Shown here piece by piece: positions 50,960 to 59,080 of a DNA stretch of 64,000 nt. How positions within the stretch are numbered: position 1 is the stretch's first letter; each line of letters opens with the position of its first letter. The DNA is from UBA1444 sp964521625 (lineage in GTDB: Bacteria > Bacillota > Negativicutes > UBA1444), in NCBI GenBank assembly GCA_964521625.1, contig CAZFSM010000009.1:1-64000 (forward strand), given 5' to 3'. The notes under the pieces are model-generated. The model made no database searches. It was not told the origin of the DNA and was given only the letters and a program-made list of their open reading frames with translations. Both the position numbers and the translations under genes were made by a program.

Positions 50960-52839
50960 GGTGTTACCCCCTTTAATGTTTTAATATTGGCATTGCCTCC
51001 GCACTTTTCTGGTAGATTCACCCTCACCAGCGATTCTGCAAACGCTGGCGGGACCGCGTTGCCACATCTGGCAACCTGTGATGATTGAGATATTTTTTTG
51101 CCTTCCGCATCGATATCGATCACATAATTGGGCGAGAAACCTTGTGCATTGAATAACTCCCGAGGCCGCAACATCCGCATGCAGATATCAACTATCTGAT
51201 AATCCTCGCCGTGAATTGTCACCAGTCCGAGCCGGTCCTTTGAAGTGATCGTGTGCAGTGGATCATCTACCCGCTGCCCCGTTGCCGTACCGTAGTATTT
51301 GAGTAGAAACGCCCTGACTTCGCCGAAATGCAACCCGCCGGCGGTAATAGTTTGAATTGGTTCCGTCACTGATTGTCCGGTATTTGTCCCTTTCATCTTA
51401 ACGAGATGGCTTGAAACCAATCCGTATCGGTTCGACGTGTCCACAGTCCGCAGCGACTCATTCGGGGATTGCCCCCTGACATCAGTTTCGGATTTTGCGC
51501 CGTGGTATTTGATCAGATTCGCCGCCACAAGCGCATGTGTGTTTCTAGTCGTTACGGTGTGCAGCCCGTCGCATAAACTGGACTCTGTTGATCTGGATTC
51601 TCCGGCATAATATTTTGTGATAAATGCCGAAACCATTGCACGATGATTTTCTGCTAAAACAGTACCCACGGGCTCATCAACGGGAACCGGCTTGCCCATA
51701 TATGTCGGGCCACCAGCGCCAATTAATACAGCCGAAACCAGCGCTTGATGATTCCCTGTTGTCAATGTGCACGCGGGGTCATCAACTTTGCTCCCTGGGT
51801 GCCCGGTTGTATTTATCATCAATGTCGGAGTAATTAGCAAATGCTCGGCCTTTGACACTACCGTGGTTAGTGGATCATTCACAGGGTATTGCATCCTGTC
51901 GCCGCCAAAACCAGTCTGTCCTATTCTGGCAACGTATGGAGTAACTACCCCGTACCCGTTCTTTGCTGTTACCGTCTGTAGTGGTTCATCAATCTTTTGA
52001 CCCCGAAACAACTCGCCTTTGTGATTGACATTGATAATAAACGGGTCAGGGTTATTGATCACAAACTTGAACAGCCCCCGGGCAATCCTGCGCATTGTGT
52101 TTTCAGCCAGTGGCTTTTTCCGTTCAAAAATCGACGGGCAAGGCAGCGACCAATCAATAATCTCCGCTGCCGTCCTCCACGGTTTCAGCCTGCCGGACTT
52201 GACCGCTTCGCTTTTCGGATCACCATGCGTCGGCGCCGGCCATGCGATTGGTTGACCATCGCATCGAGCAACCAAAAAGAATCGTTTGCGCTTTGTCGGG
52301 GCCCCATAGTCACTGGCGACCAATTCCCGAAAATCAACCTCGTACCCAAGCCGCCGAAATGCATTGATAAACGCCTTGAAAGTACGGCCTTTTTGTTTCG
52401 GGTCAGGCATGTTGTTTTGCAATAGCGGGCCCCATGTCTGGAACTCTTCCACGTTTTCCAGCATAATTACCCGGGGGCGAACTGTCGCTGCCCACCTAAT
52501 CGCCACCCATGCCAGGCCGCGAATTGTCTTTTCGACCGGCTTGCCGCCCTTGGCCTTACTAAAGTGCTTGCAATCAGGACTCAACCAGCACAATGCTACA
52601 GGACGACCACCAGTTGCCTTTCTAGGGTCGATATCCCACACGGATTCGCAGTAATGCTCGGTTTCCGGGTGGTTCATCTGGTGCATGGCAATAGCGTCAG
52701 GATCGTGGTTGATTGCAATGTCTACGCTTCTGCCGATAGCCATGGCGATTCCCGAACTTGCGCCGCCGCCACCGGCAAAGTTATCGACAATTATTTCACG
52801 GAACATTTCAAGTTGTTTACGTTCGTTTTTCATGCGCAT
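50941..52839 (-). CDS. C5 DNA cytosine methyltransferase with repeat-rich recognition region
   Basis: A methyltransferase of 632 residues, longer than usual. Motif I is IIVDNFAGGGGASSG, the catalytic motif IV reads WLSPDCKHFSKA (Cys in PDC rather than the common PCQ), motif VI is MLENVEEF, motif VIII has TKRKRFFLVA, and motif X is CGNAVPPAFA. Between VIII and X lie about eight repeats of 31-37 residues, each with a (D/N)-(E/D)-P-(L/I)-x-T-(I/V)-T core and an (A/G)-L-V-(S/A) end. It is probably a phage self-protection enzyme. Start among several in-frame ATGs is uncertain; 52839 gives the best spacing to AAGG. Confidence 0.9.
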   Translation of the reverse strand: MRMKNERKQLEMFREIIVDNFAGGGGASSGIAMAIGRSVDIAINHDPDAIAMHQMNHPETEHYCESVWDIDPRKATGGRPVALCWLSPDCKHFSKAKGGKPVEKTIRGLAWVAIRWAATVRPRVIMLENVEEFQTWGPLLQNNMPDPKQKGRTFKAFINAFRRLGYEVDFRELVASDYGAPTKRKRFFLVARCDGQPIAWPAPTHGDPKSEAVKSGRLKPWRTAAEIIDWSLPCPSIFERKKPLAENTMRRIARGLFKFVINNPDPFIINVNHKGELFRGQKIDEPLQTVTAKNGYGVVTPYVARIGQTGFGGDRMQYPVNDPLTTVVSKAEHLLITPTLMINTTGHPGSKVDDPACTLTTGNHQALVSAVLIGAGGPTYMGKPVPVDEPVGTVLAENHRAMVSAFITKYYAGESRSTESSLCDGLHTVTTRNTHALVAANLIKYHGAKSETDVRGQSPNESLRTVDTSNRYGLVSSHLVKMKGTNTGQSVTEPIQTITAGGLHFGEVRAFLLKYYGTATGQRVDDPLHTITSKDRLGLVTIHGEDYQIVDICMRMLRPRELFNAQGFSPNYVIDIDAEGKKISQSSQVARCGNAVPPAFAESLVRVNLPEKCGGNANIKTLKGVTPCAAIT

Positions 52840-52854
52840 CATCATCCTTAAAAA

Positions 52855-53889
52855 TCATCGGATTGCCTCCTCGAACAAATCTTGTCCGTAAATCCATTCA
52901 TGACACCGTTTTTCAATCAGTCCGATATAGTCGGGATTCAATTCTATGCCGATGCTGTTGCGTCCGGTTCTTGCTGCCACTTCCAGCGTTGTTCCCGATC
53001 CCGCAAATGGATCCAATACGGTCCCTCCTTCAGGACAACCTGCCAACACGCAGGGCATGATCAAATCGGGGGGGTATGTTGCAAAATGCGATCCCTTGTA
53101 TGGGCGAATCGCTACAGTCCACACGGTACGTTTATTTCGCGAACCACAATAAGCAACGTCTTGTCGATCTTGTCGATGCTGTACCGTTTTTTGTCCTGGG
53201 ATTAATGGCCGACTGGATTCCCGCGCGAAAGAATATTTCTTGTTTCCAGCCACAGTTCGCTTGCCGCAAGTATCGTTATCAATGTCGCTATTGACATAAC
53301 AGCCGCCCCTAAAGCTATTTGCATCTTCATCAGAAAATCGTTTTTCTCTAATTGCGTCTGCGTTATAGTAATATTGCGGAGATTTACTGAGCAAAAACAT
53401 GTACTCATGGCTTTTGGTAGGACGGTCCTTAATGCTCTCCGGCATTGGATTTGGCTTGTGCCAGATAATGTCGCTGCGCAAATACCAACCATCGGCTTGC
53501 AGTGCAAAAGCAACGCGCCAGGGTTGCCCAAGAAGATCCTTTGGTTTTAATTCCTTTGTTGTTCCCGGAATATTGGCCTTTGCCTCTAAGACCCTGCCAA
53601 TCCCCCAATCAACCTTATCAGCCAATCCTGAATGAGTATTTGGCGAATTATACGAATCTCCAAGGTTTAGCCATAATGTCCCATCATCGCGAAGAACTCT
53701 CCGCACTTCGCGAAACACTTCCACCATTTTTTCAACCCATTCGGTAAGTGTCGGCTCCAATCCAATCTGCCCATCAACGCCATAGTCTCGAAGTCCAAAG
53801 TATGGCGGCGACGTTACACAGCAATGCACGCTTTGATCTGGCAACGTTTTTAGCGTCTCGATTGCATCGCCGCAGATTATTTGGATCAT
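52855..53889 (-). CDS. DNA methyltransferase, N4-cytosine/N6-adenine type (beta class)
   Basis: A 344-residue modification enzyme. Motif IV comes first (TSPPYFGLRDYG) and motif I last (VLDPFAGSGTTLEVAARTG, then IGIELNPDYI), the order of beta-class enzymes. SPPY instead of DPPY favours N4-cytosine methylation. No restriction endonuclease is adjacent. It is followed directly by the C5 methyltransferase, so the phage carries two modifications in tandem. Confidence 0.92.
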   Translation of the reverse strand: MIQIICGDAIETLKTLPDQSVHCCVTSPPYFGLRDYGVDGQIGLEPTLTEWVEKMVEVFREVRRVLRDDGTLWLNLGDSYNSPNTHSGLADKVDWGIGRVLEAKANIPGTTKELKPKDLLGQPWRVAFALQADGWYLRSDIIWHKPNPMPESIKDRPTKSHEYMFLLSKSPQYYYNADAIREKRFSDEDANSFRGGCYVNSDIDNDTCGKRTVAGNKKYSFARESSRPLIPGQKTVQHRQDRQDVAYCGSRNKRTVWTVAIRPYKGSHFATYPPDLIMPCVLAGCPEGGTVLDPFAGSGTTLEVAARTGRNSIGIELNPDYIGLIEKRCHEWIYGQDLFEEAIR

Positions 53890-54095
53890 CGCCGTTCCCT
53901 CATCTTTTCCCGCATCTCGAAATACCAGTCGTTCAATTGGTTAATATCCCTCTGATTGGCCCCCTGCTGCTGACGAATATAAACGACCTCCGCCGCAGTG
54001 GACCGGATTGCCGCCAAATAGCCCGATGCGATATTAATGCCCCAACAGATCAGCAGGCTCCACATAAGCATGACTACCAATATAAACCGCATCAT
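53886..54095 (-). CDS. Small membrane protein
   Basis: A 69-residue protein with one membrane helix (RFILVVMLMWSLLICWGINIASG) and a basic C-terminal helix. The ATG at 54095 overlaps the stop of the DUF1064 gene. Function unknown. Confidence 0.58.
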   Translation of the reverse strand: MMRFILVVMLMWSLLICWGINIASGYLAAIRSTAAEVVYIRQQQGANQRDINQLNDWYFEMREKMRERR

Positions 54096-54763
54096 TTTGC
54101 CTTTTTCTCCTTTCGAATTTTCGCCCTGACCTGCTGCAACCGGTCGTAATCGATCCAGCCGGTTTTGTCGCCATGTTTTTTCGAGTACGATACCCACCGT
54201 AATGGAATTCCAAAGAACTCTTTGCTTGGGCATTTTGCCGCCAGATAGTTATACAGTCGGCGCCGCAAGTCCCCCGCTTCGTTTGACATCCCTTTTACGT
54301 CTATGAACTCTTTGTTGCCATCCCGGTAAACAACAAGATAATCGGGGGTCATAATGATCGGTCCCTGTTTTTGGTTAGTGCCTATTTCAGTGAAACCAGA
54401 GAATAGTTCCAGACGCGGGTGAAGTTCAAAGTATTGCACAGTTCCCGCTTGTTTCATTTCGACTAAGCGGAAATAGTATTCCGTTTCATCTTCCGAATCA
54501 AACGTCAGATACTCCCATCCGGCTCCAAGATTCGACACTCTGTTTTCAATGCGCAGCTTCATCCTGACTTTATTGGCGCCATATTTGTTATATGCCTGAT
54601 CAATCTGGTTTTTTTGCAGTTTTTTGATTGTTTCCTGTGCGGCGAAATAATCCGCACCCGACAAGTAATAAATGAACCCGCTTCGAAGTTCGCAACTAAT
54701 CTGCTGATCGCTGAGGACTTTGAATAGTTTTTCCACTGAAGTGTTGTCTTTCTTCCCAGCCAC
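54092..54763 (-). CDS. DUF1064 nuclease-like protein
   Basis: A 223-residue protein whose central part matches DUF1064: FDSEDETEYYFRLVEMKQAG, then FELHPRLELF, then IIMTPDYLVVYRDGNKEFIDVKGM. The E-x(n)-PDY/D-x(n)-(E/I)-DVKG arrangement is that of the VRR/Holliday-junction-type nuclease fold. It probably cuts branched or single-stranded DNA in replication. The GTG at 54763 has AAAGGG 9 bases upstream and is preferred to a GTG at 54805. Confidence 0.78.
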   Translation of the reverse strand: MAGKKDNTSVEKLFKVLSDQQISCELRSGFIYYLSGADYFAAQETIKKLQKNQIDQAYNKYGANKVRMKLRIENRVSNLGAGWEYLTFDSEDETEYYFRLVEMKQAGTVQYFELHPRLELFSGFTEIGTNQKQGPIIMTPDYLVVYRDGNKEFIDVKGMSNEAGDLRRRLYNYLAAKCPSKEFFGIPLRWVSYSKKHGDKTGWIDYDRLQQVRAKIRKEKKAK

Positions 54764-54819
54764 GTGTTCACGCCCTTTATCTGTCGGGGGCGACCGATAA
54801 GCCACCCCCGGTTATTCTG

Positions 54820-55428
54820 TTAATTCAACCCGGTATTGTCAGTTTCGTTCACGCTTTCGGCAGTTTTCGTTACGGTTTCCCCCGATTCGGTTTCGCTTTT
54901 GCCAACAGCTGCAGCTTCTTCCGGATGGAACATATCAAGCTGGTTATGCGGGCCATCAACATACGGGCCCTGCTTGGCAGCAATCATCAGTTTTTGCAGA
55001 TCGTTCTCCCAAAGTCCATGCCGGCGCACCACCGAAACAAACTCTTGAACGTCATGATCCTGAATGGACCACTTTTTATTTCCGGCCTTATCCTGGGTGC
55101 AATCGCAATGCTGCAGCTCATGATCGACCAGCGCTTCGCGATATGCCGGCACCGCGCTATTCCACGCGTCTGTTGAAATCATGATGATGAAATCGTACTG
55201 GCCAAGGAAGCGGGCATCTTCTGCCGCCAACTTTGCTTTCCCTAGGGTTGCCTTTCCCTTGCTCTGCCACTTCCCGTTGCGGAACAAATATTTGATTCTC
55301 GCCTCCGCAAGGTGGCTGTGATGATCATTGATCAGCTTGACGGCCAGTTCTTCTACTTCCGTCGCCAGTGTAAATTTAGGACCCTTGTCAACCTTTGGTT
55401 TTTTGAATCCCTTGAATCCTCTACCCAT
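54820..55428 (-). CDS. Putative phage zinc metallopeptidase
   Basis: A 202-residue protein. The segment EALVDHELQHCDC contains the HExxH zinc-protease motif (HELQH). Around it are KLINDHHSHLAEARIKYLFRNG and FIIMISTDAWN, the pattern of the phage-type metallopeptidase domain (SprT-like neighbours). The C-terminus is acidic and low complexity. The ATG at 55428 follows GGTGG. The substrate is not known. Confidence 0.78.
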   Translation of the reverse strand: MGRGFKGFKKPKVDKGPKFTLATEVEELAVKLINDHHSHLAEARIKYLFRNGKWQSKGKATLGKAKLAAEDARFLGQYDFIIMISTDAWNSAVPAYREALVDHELQHCDCTQDKAGNKKWSIQDHDVQEFVSVVRRHGLWENDLQKLMIAAKQGPYVDGPHNQLDMFHPEEAAAVGKSETESGETVTKTAESVNETDNTGLN

Positions 55429-55448
55429 TTTTTTATATCCACCTTTCA

Positions 55449-55838
55449 TTATTTATTTTTTGGCTTCCATTCTTCATCAACATCTTCACTGGCTTGTTTG
55501 ATCGCTCCCTTGGGCGGCTTGAATCCTTGTGGGCATCGCTCAATCCACATTCTCACCACACCGTCTGGCATAATCTTGCCGCATTGCATCCGGTTTCCGT
55601 CGCGAGTAGGACACATATCCGTCGACATACAACCTTTGCAGGCATCGTCATACTTTTTTACTTCGCAAAAAACGGATAGATTTCGGCAAATCAAATCGTA
55701 CAAGTTTTTTTCTGTAATGTTTGGATATCGCGCCTTGACCCACGGTTCAACCTGGTCATACATATTGTTTCCGGCAATAACGATTTCACCAAAATTGATT
55801 TGCTTTAGCCTGGCAGAAATGTCAAACTCACTTGCCAT
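55449..55838 (-). CDS. DnaI/DnaC-like zinc-domain protein without AAA+ module
   Basis: A 129-residue protein placed immediately after the replication initiator. Its central cysteines (FCEVKKYDDACKGCMSTDMC, then RMQCG, then RCPQGFKPP) resemble the N-terminal zinc domain of helicase loaders of the DnaI type. There the AAA+ ATPase part would normally follow; here it is missing. It may be a reduced loader or a decoy that binds host helicase. This is inference from motif spacing and context. Confidence 0.5.
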   Translation of the reverse strand: MASEFDISARLKQINFGEIVIAGNNMYDQVEPWVKARYPNITEKNLYDLICRNLSVFCEVKKYDDACKGCMSTDMCPTRDGNRMQCGKIMPDGVVRMWIERCPQGFKPPKGAIKQASEDVDEEWKPKNK

Positions 55839-56505
55839 CTTCCCACCGCCTGCCGTTGATCCATGTCGCCGGATAAGGTACAAACTTGCCGTCATCCTTT
55901 TGCCATGCGTCTGATTTAATTGCTCTTTTCAGTCCGGCCATGACCATCTTCATCAACTCATTGTTTATCTTCAGCTTGGCAAATGCTTTCACGGCGTCAG
56001 CCTTGGCAACTTTCTTCGGGTATACTTCCCAAAAATCCGAAAAATAATCATAAACAACCTCATTCCCCTTTGGGGAGTTCTGTTCTCTTCTGTTAGGTTC
56101 TATTAGGTTCTGTTCTATTAGGGGGGAATTTCCCGGAATTTCCGTGAAGTTGTCAATGTCGTCCCTACAATCTAGATATAATGGGAGTTTTGGTGATGTC
56201 CTTTTGTGAAGACCTTCCTGGTGTTCTTCAAAGTTGATAAATTGGATATAGGGCTTGTTTTTATAGAAATATCTCCAAATGAGCCCCACTTTTTGCATTT
56301 CTGCGAGTGCTTGACCCACTGCAGATTCAGTCTGCTTGCGCCTTGGAACCACTAGTGCCTTTATTGTTCCCTCATCACCATCTAAAACACCATAATCGTC
56401 TGCATGAGGTATCATCCATGTAAAAAGAAGTGCCCCAAAATCGGAAATGGAGTTAACTTTTCGCGAAATGGAGATCGACTTGCTGATCATCCGACGATTG
56501 GCCAA
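55828..56505 (-). CDS. Phage replication initiator (replisome organizer / DnaD-like)
   Basis: A 225-residue protein. The N-terminal winged-helix part (MISKSISISRKVNSISDFGALLFTWMIPHADDYGVLDG) is typical of phage replisome organizers. A low-complexity linker (about 128-140) is encoded by 10-bp DNA repeats. The C-terminal domain (FWEVYPKKVAKADAVKAFAKL, then FVPYPATWINGRRWED) is the DnaT/DnaD-like segment common in Firmicutes initiators. It likely binds the internal repeats and recruits helicase. The start is TTG with GGTGGTG upstream; an ATG at 56490 is an alternative. Confidence 0.85.
   Translation of the reverse strand: MANRRMISKSISISRKVNSISDFGALLFTWMIPHADDYGVLDGDEGTIKALVVPRRKQTESAVGQALAEMQKVGLIWRYFYKNKPYIQFINFEEHQEGLHKRTSPKLPLYLDCRDDIDNFTEIPGNSPLIEQNLIEPNRREQNSPKGNEVVYDYFSDFWEVYPKKVAKADAVKAFAKLKINNELMKMVMAGLKRAIKSDAWQKDDGKFVPYPATWINGRRWEDGK
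56078..56122. repeat. 10-bp iterons within initiator gene, candidate replication origin
   Basis: Units TTCTGTTCTC, TTCTGTTAGG, TTCTATTAGG, TTCTG and TTCTATTAGG (56078-56122), mostly at 10-bp spacing, flanked by GC-rich palindromes. Placement inside the initiator gene parallels ori-lambda in gene O. Confidence 0.65.
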
Positions 56506-56665
56506 TTCCTCTCACCACCTTCGGCCTGAACCGCTTATAATTTTCTGCGCGTTTCAATGTTTGTTCCGATATGTACCGCTCTTTTTCAAGGTCAACGCGC
56601 ACATGCTTGTGATTTTTCTCTGGCACGGTCCGGGTTATGCCGGACCCGATGTTTTTCAATACCAT
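56453..56665 (-). CDS. Small basic protein, unknown
   Basis: A 70-residue basic protein (KRAENYKRFRPKVVRGIGQSS). The ATG at 56665 has GGGAG 8 bases upstream. It overlaps the initiator gene start by 53 bp in another frame, which is long but seen in phages. Confidence 0.5.
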   Translation of the reverse strand: MVLKNIGSGITRTVPEKNHKHVRVDLEKERYISEQTLKRAENYKRFRPKVVRGIGQSSDDQQVDLHFAKS

Positions 56666-56677
56666 TTGATTCACTCC

Positions 56678-57412
56678 CTACGAGGCAAACATTTTCACGA
56701 TTACCGTGTTGACCATTGTGCCGGATTCCTTGAACGAACCTTCCGGCAGCGGGATGATCTCTCCGTCATGGGCATCAACCATATTACGGAAATCGACCGT
56801 CAGGCGGTTCGTTCGAAACATCACGCCAGCGCTCATGACCGACACCAGGATGCCATCAGGCTTCAGGAATTTCATTGCATGATTTACGTGGTGAATGTCT
56901 GCCTGGCGTGCGAATGGTGGGTTCATGATGACGCGGTCATAATAGGGAGCGGGGTCAAGCGTCAGAAAATCACCATGGAATAATAAAAGGTCAACCGCTC
57001 TTAGGTGATCTGCGTTGTCCACCAGCAGATCGACACAATCAACATTGCATCCAAACCGCAACACCCTGCTTGCAATTGCGCCCTTTCCGGCACTCGGTTC
57101 CAGAACTAGCATTCCCGGAAATAAATCTGCCAGATCAATCAGTTGCTCGACAATTCTCCCAGGTGTCGGGAAATATCCGAAGTCCTGCTTGACCGTGACT
57201 TCACCGGCCAGGATAATCTGGTCCATCGCGTCGGCCGCATCGCCGTCAAACAAATGGCACTGCGCTTTTCGGTTCCACTTGCCACCGGCCGCTTCGATTA
57301 TCTTGTTGGCTCGCTGATATAGGTTACGGTCCAGCTGACCGGACAAAGATAAAGCATTTCCGCTTGTAGTGGCATTACTCAGTACGTCTAGCACGTCGTT
57401 TGTGATTTTCAA
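56678..57412 (-). CDS. Class I SAM-dependent DNA methyltransferase-like protein
   Basis: A 244-residue protein. The N-terminal part (LYQRANKIIEAAGGKWNRKAQCHLFDGDAADAM) is typical of phage methyltransferases that accompany RecT/SSB clusters. Then come SAM motif I (VLEPSAGKGAIASRVL) and catalytic NPPF (VIMNPPFARQADIHHV), pointing to N6-adenine methylation. The start is TTG at 57412 with GGAGG 5 bases upstream; a longer reading overlaps the DUF6011 gene heavily. It is the third methyltransferase of this prophage. Confidence 0.82.
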   Translation of the reverse strand: MKITNDVLDVLSNATTSGNALSLSGQLDRNLYQRANKIIEAAGGKWNRKAQCHLFDGDAADAMDQIILAGEVTVKQDFGYFPTPGRIVEQLIDLADLFPGMLVLEPSAGKGAIASRVLRFGCNVDCVDLLVDNADHLRAVDLLLFHGDFLTLDPAPYYDRVIMNPPFARQADIHHVNHAMKFLKPDGILVSVMSAGVMFRTNRLTVDFRNMVDAHDGEIIPLPEGSFKESGTMVNTVIVKMFAS

Positions 57413-57584
57413 TTGTTCCTCCACTTCCTTTTTGTTTATTCGTTTCGTCAAACAATCCCGGCTCAAACCGCTCGGCATACTCCGCGGCTTTGCGCTCACA
57501 CGTTTTACCCATGCCCCGAATTTGCGATTCAATATCTTTTAGTGGCCTATCGCAACGTGAACAGTGAGTGCGCAGCGGCTTCAT
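57375..57584 (-). CDS. DUF6011-type small zinc protein
   Basis: A 69-residue basic protein with HCSRCDRPLKDIESQIRGMGKTCERK, the cysteine pattern of DUF6011. The ATG at 57584 lies 2 bp beyond the ssb stop, so it is coupled to ssb. Probable DNA- or RNA-binding accessory. Confidence 0.72.
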   Translation of the reverse strand: MKPLRTHCSRCDRPLKDIESQIRGMGKTCERKAAEYAERFEPGLFDETNKQKGSGGTIENHKRRARRTE

Positions 57585-57585
57585 A

Positions 57586-57984
57586 TCAGAAAGGAATCTC
57601 ATCGTCCGGCGCCACTTCGTGCCCGAACTGATCAGCGCTGGTAACCGGGGCCGAAGATGCTGCCGGCGCATCTGTTCGTTTTCGATCCAAGAACTCAACA
57701 GCCTGGGCAATGATCTCGGTGACCCATTTCTTCTGTCCGTCCTTGCCTTCGAACGACCTGATTTGCAGACGCCCTTCGACCATGGCGCGTTGACCTTTGA
57801 ACAGGTTGTTGCCGCACGCCTCGGCGAGTTTTTCCCATGTCACGACGGCAATAAAGTCGGTATTGTCTTTGCCGCCGCCGAACCGATCCACGGCCAGTGT
57901 GAACGACGTGACCATCTTGCCGGATTGCGTTGTTTTTATTTCGGGGTCGCGGACCAGGCGACCGAGCAGGAAAACCTTATTCAT
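57586..57984 (-). CDS. ssb: Single-stranded DNA-binding protein
   Basis: A 132-residue SSB. MNKVFLLGRLVRDPEIKTTQSGKMV and WEKLAEACGNNLFKGQRAMVEGRLQIR define the OB fold; the acidic tail ends DDEIPF, which recruits partner proteins. It sits in the recombination module between DUF6011 and YopX genes and supports RecT and replication. Confidence 0.96.
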   Translation of the reverse strand: MNKVFLLGRLVRDPEIKTTQSGKMVTSFTLAVDRFGGGKDNTDFIAVVTWEKLAEACGNNLFKGQRAMVEGRLQIRSFEGKDGQKKWVTEIIAQAVEFLDRKRTDAPAASSAPVTSADQFGHEVAPDDEIPF

Positions 57985-58376
57985 GGCTGCGCCTCCAGAA
58001 GTTCCGGGTTTTCGTAAATGTTGCCGATTACTTCGAACAATTCGTCAACATTGCCCCATATAGGTTCAATTTCTTCCATTCGCTTTTTAATTGCTTGACA
58101 CGACAACCACTTAAAACAAAATCCAGCGTGGTTATAGACAATTTCAGCAATCCAGCCAGCAGGCCCGCAAACAATATCCCCTGCAAAAATCTTTTTGACG
58201 TTCTTGTCTCGCAACCCGATAAACTGCATTATTTTGTAGCGTTCTACCAGCGATTTCCCGTTGAAATCGGTCTTTTTACCGACGTAGTTCCCCATGATCG
58301 TCGCCATCGATAGCGAAGAATCGACAATCATGTGTTTGTTGACCTTGTCCCATGCCCGAAACTCAAGATCGTTCAC
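57981..58376 (-). CDS. YopX family protein
   Basis: A 131-residue protein. The start LEFRAWDKVNKHMI, the central MQFIGLRDKNVKKIFAGDIV and the end VIGNIYENPELL match the YopX family of phage proteins. Function unknown. It overlaps ssb and the MBL gene by 4 bp each. Confidence 0.9.
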   Translation of the reverse strand: MNDLEFRAWDKVNKHMIVDSSLSMATIMGNYVGKKTDFNGKSLVERYKIMQFIGLRDKNVKKIFAGDIVCGPAGWIAEIVYNHAGFCFKWLSCQAIKKRMEEIEPIWGNVDELFEVIGNIYENPELLEAQP

Positions 58377-59080
58377 GCGATTTTCACCAACTTTCCTGTT
58401 GCCTTTTGCACTTCTCGCAGGATCTTCTCTGCCTGCGAATTGGAGTCGGACAGGTGAAGCAAAATAATTTCCTTGACCTGGCTCAGATCATTTGCCTTAA
58501 AAAACCCAAGAGCGGTTTGCAGCGACATGTGGCTTTGCACGATCCGGTTTCTGAGCCCGGGATCGATGCGCCCGGACTTGACGTTTTCATCCAAAGTGTC
58601 CTGACAGTAATTGACCTCAATCATGATGTGTGTCATGCCATCGAACCGGTTCGGGATATAGCAAGTGTCCGTCATGTAAAGCAGTCGCTCCTGGGTGTAA
58701 GTGCTTAACAGATAAAACCCCAACGGTTCGGCGCTGTCGTGTTTTGTCCCAATCGACATAACCGCAAAACTACCTACCCCGAACATTCCGCCGTGAACCG
58801 TCACGCGGGTGCGATGTGAGTTCTCATACACCGATATTGCCTTTGCCGTCCCTGTGCTCATCCAGCAATCAACTCCGGCCTTCTGCAGGTCCTTCACGGC
58901 CTTTGCATGATCGCCATGCTCGTGGGTTATCAGGCAGCCATCCAGATCAGCGACTTTGAAATCTATCCCGCGCTGAATTTCCCGGAACGGGAGTCCAGCA
59001 TCCAACAGGACACTGGACCTTCCGTCCGACACCCAGTAGCAGTTTCCTTTTGATCCGCTGCCGAGAATCTTGATTTCCAT
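58373..59080 (-). CDS. MBL-fold metallo-hydrolase (YycJ/RNase Z-like), candidate recombination nuclease
   Basis: A 235-residue enzyme. The start KILGSGSKGNCYWV, the metal motif LITHEHGDHAKAV and a later histidine in MIEVNYCQDTL / VQSHMSLQTA fit the YycJ-like metallo-beta-lactamase branch, which includes nucleases. It lies between RecT and SSB, where many phages encode the exonuclease partner of RecT. Role as that exonuclease is inferred from position. Confidence 0.85.
   Translation of the reverse strand: MEIKILGSGSKGNCYWVSDGRSSVLLDAGLPFREIQRGIDFKVADLDGCLITHEHGDHAKAVKDLQKAGVDCWMSTGTAKAISVYENSHRTRVTVHGGMFGVGSFAVMSIGTKHDSAEPLGFYLLSTYTQERLLYMTDTCYIPNRFDGMTHIMIEVNYCQDTLDENVKSGRIDPGLRNRIVQSHMSLQTALGFFKANDLSQVKEIILLHLSDSNSQAEKILREVQKATGKLVKIA

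Noticed and set aside
52845..52855. Restriction endonuclease partner for the two tandem methyltransferases
   Set aside because: No neighbouring frame shows nuclease motifs apart from DUF1064, which resembles a replication nuclease, so a restriction-modification system is not claimed.
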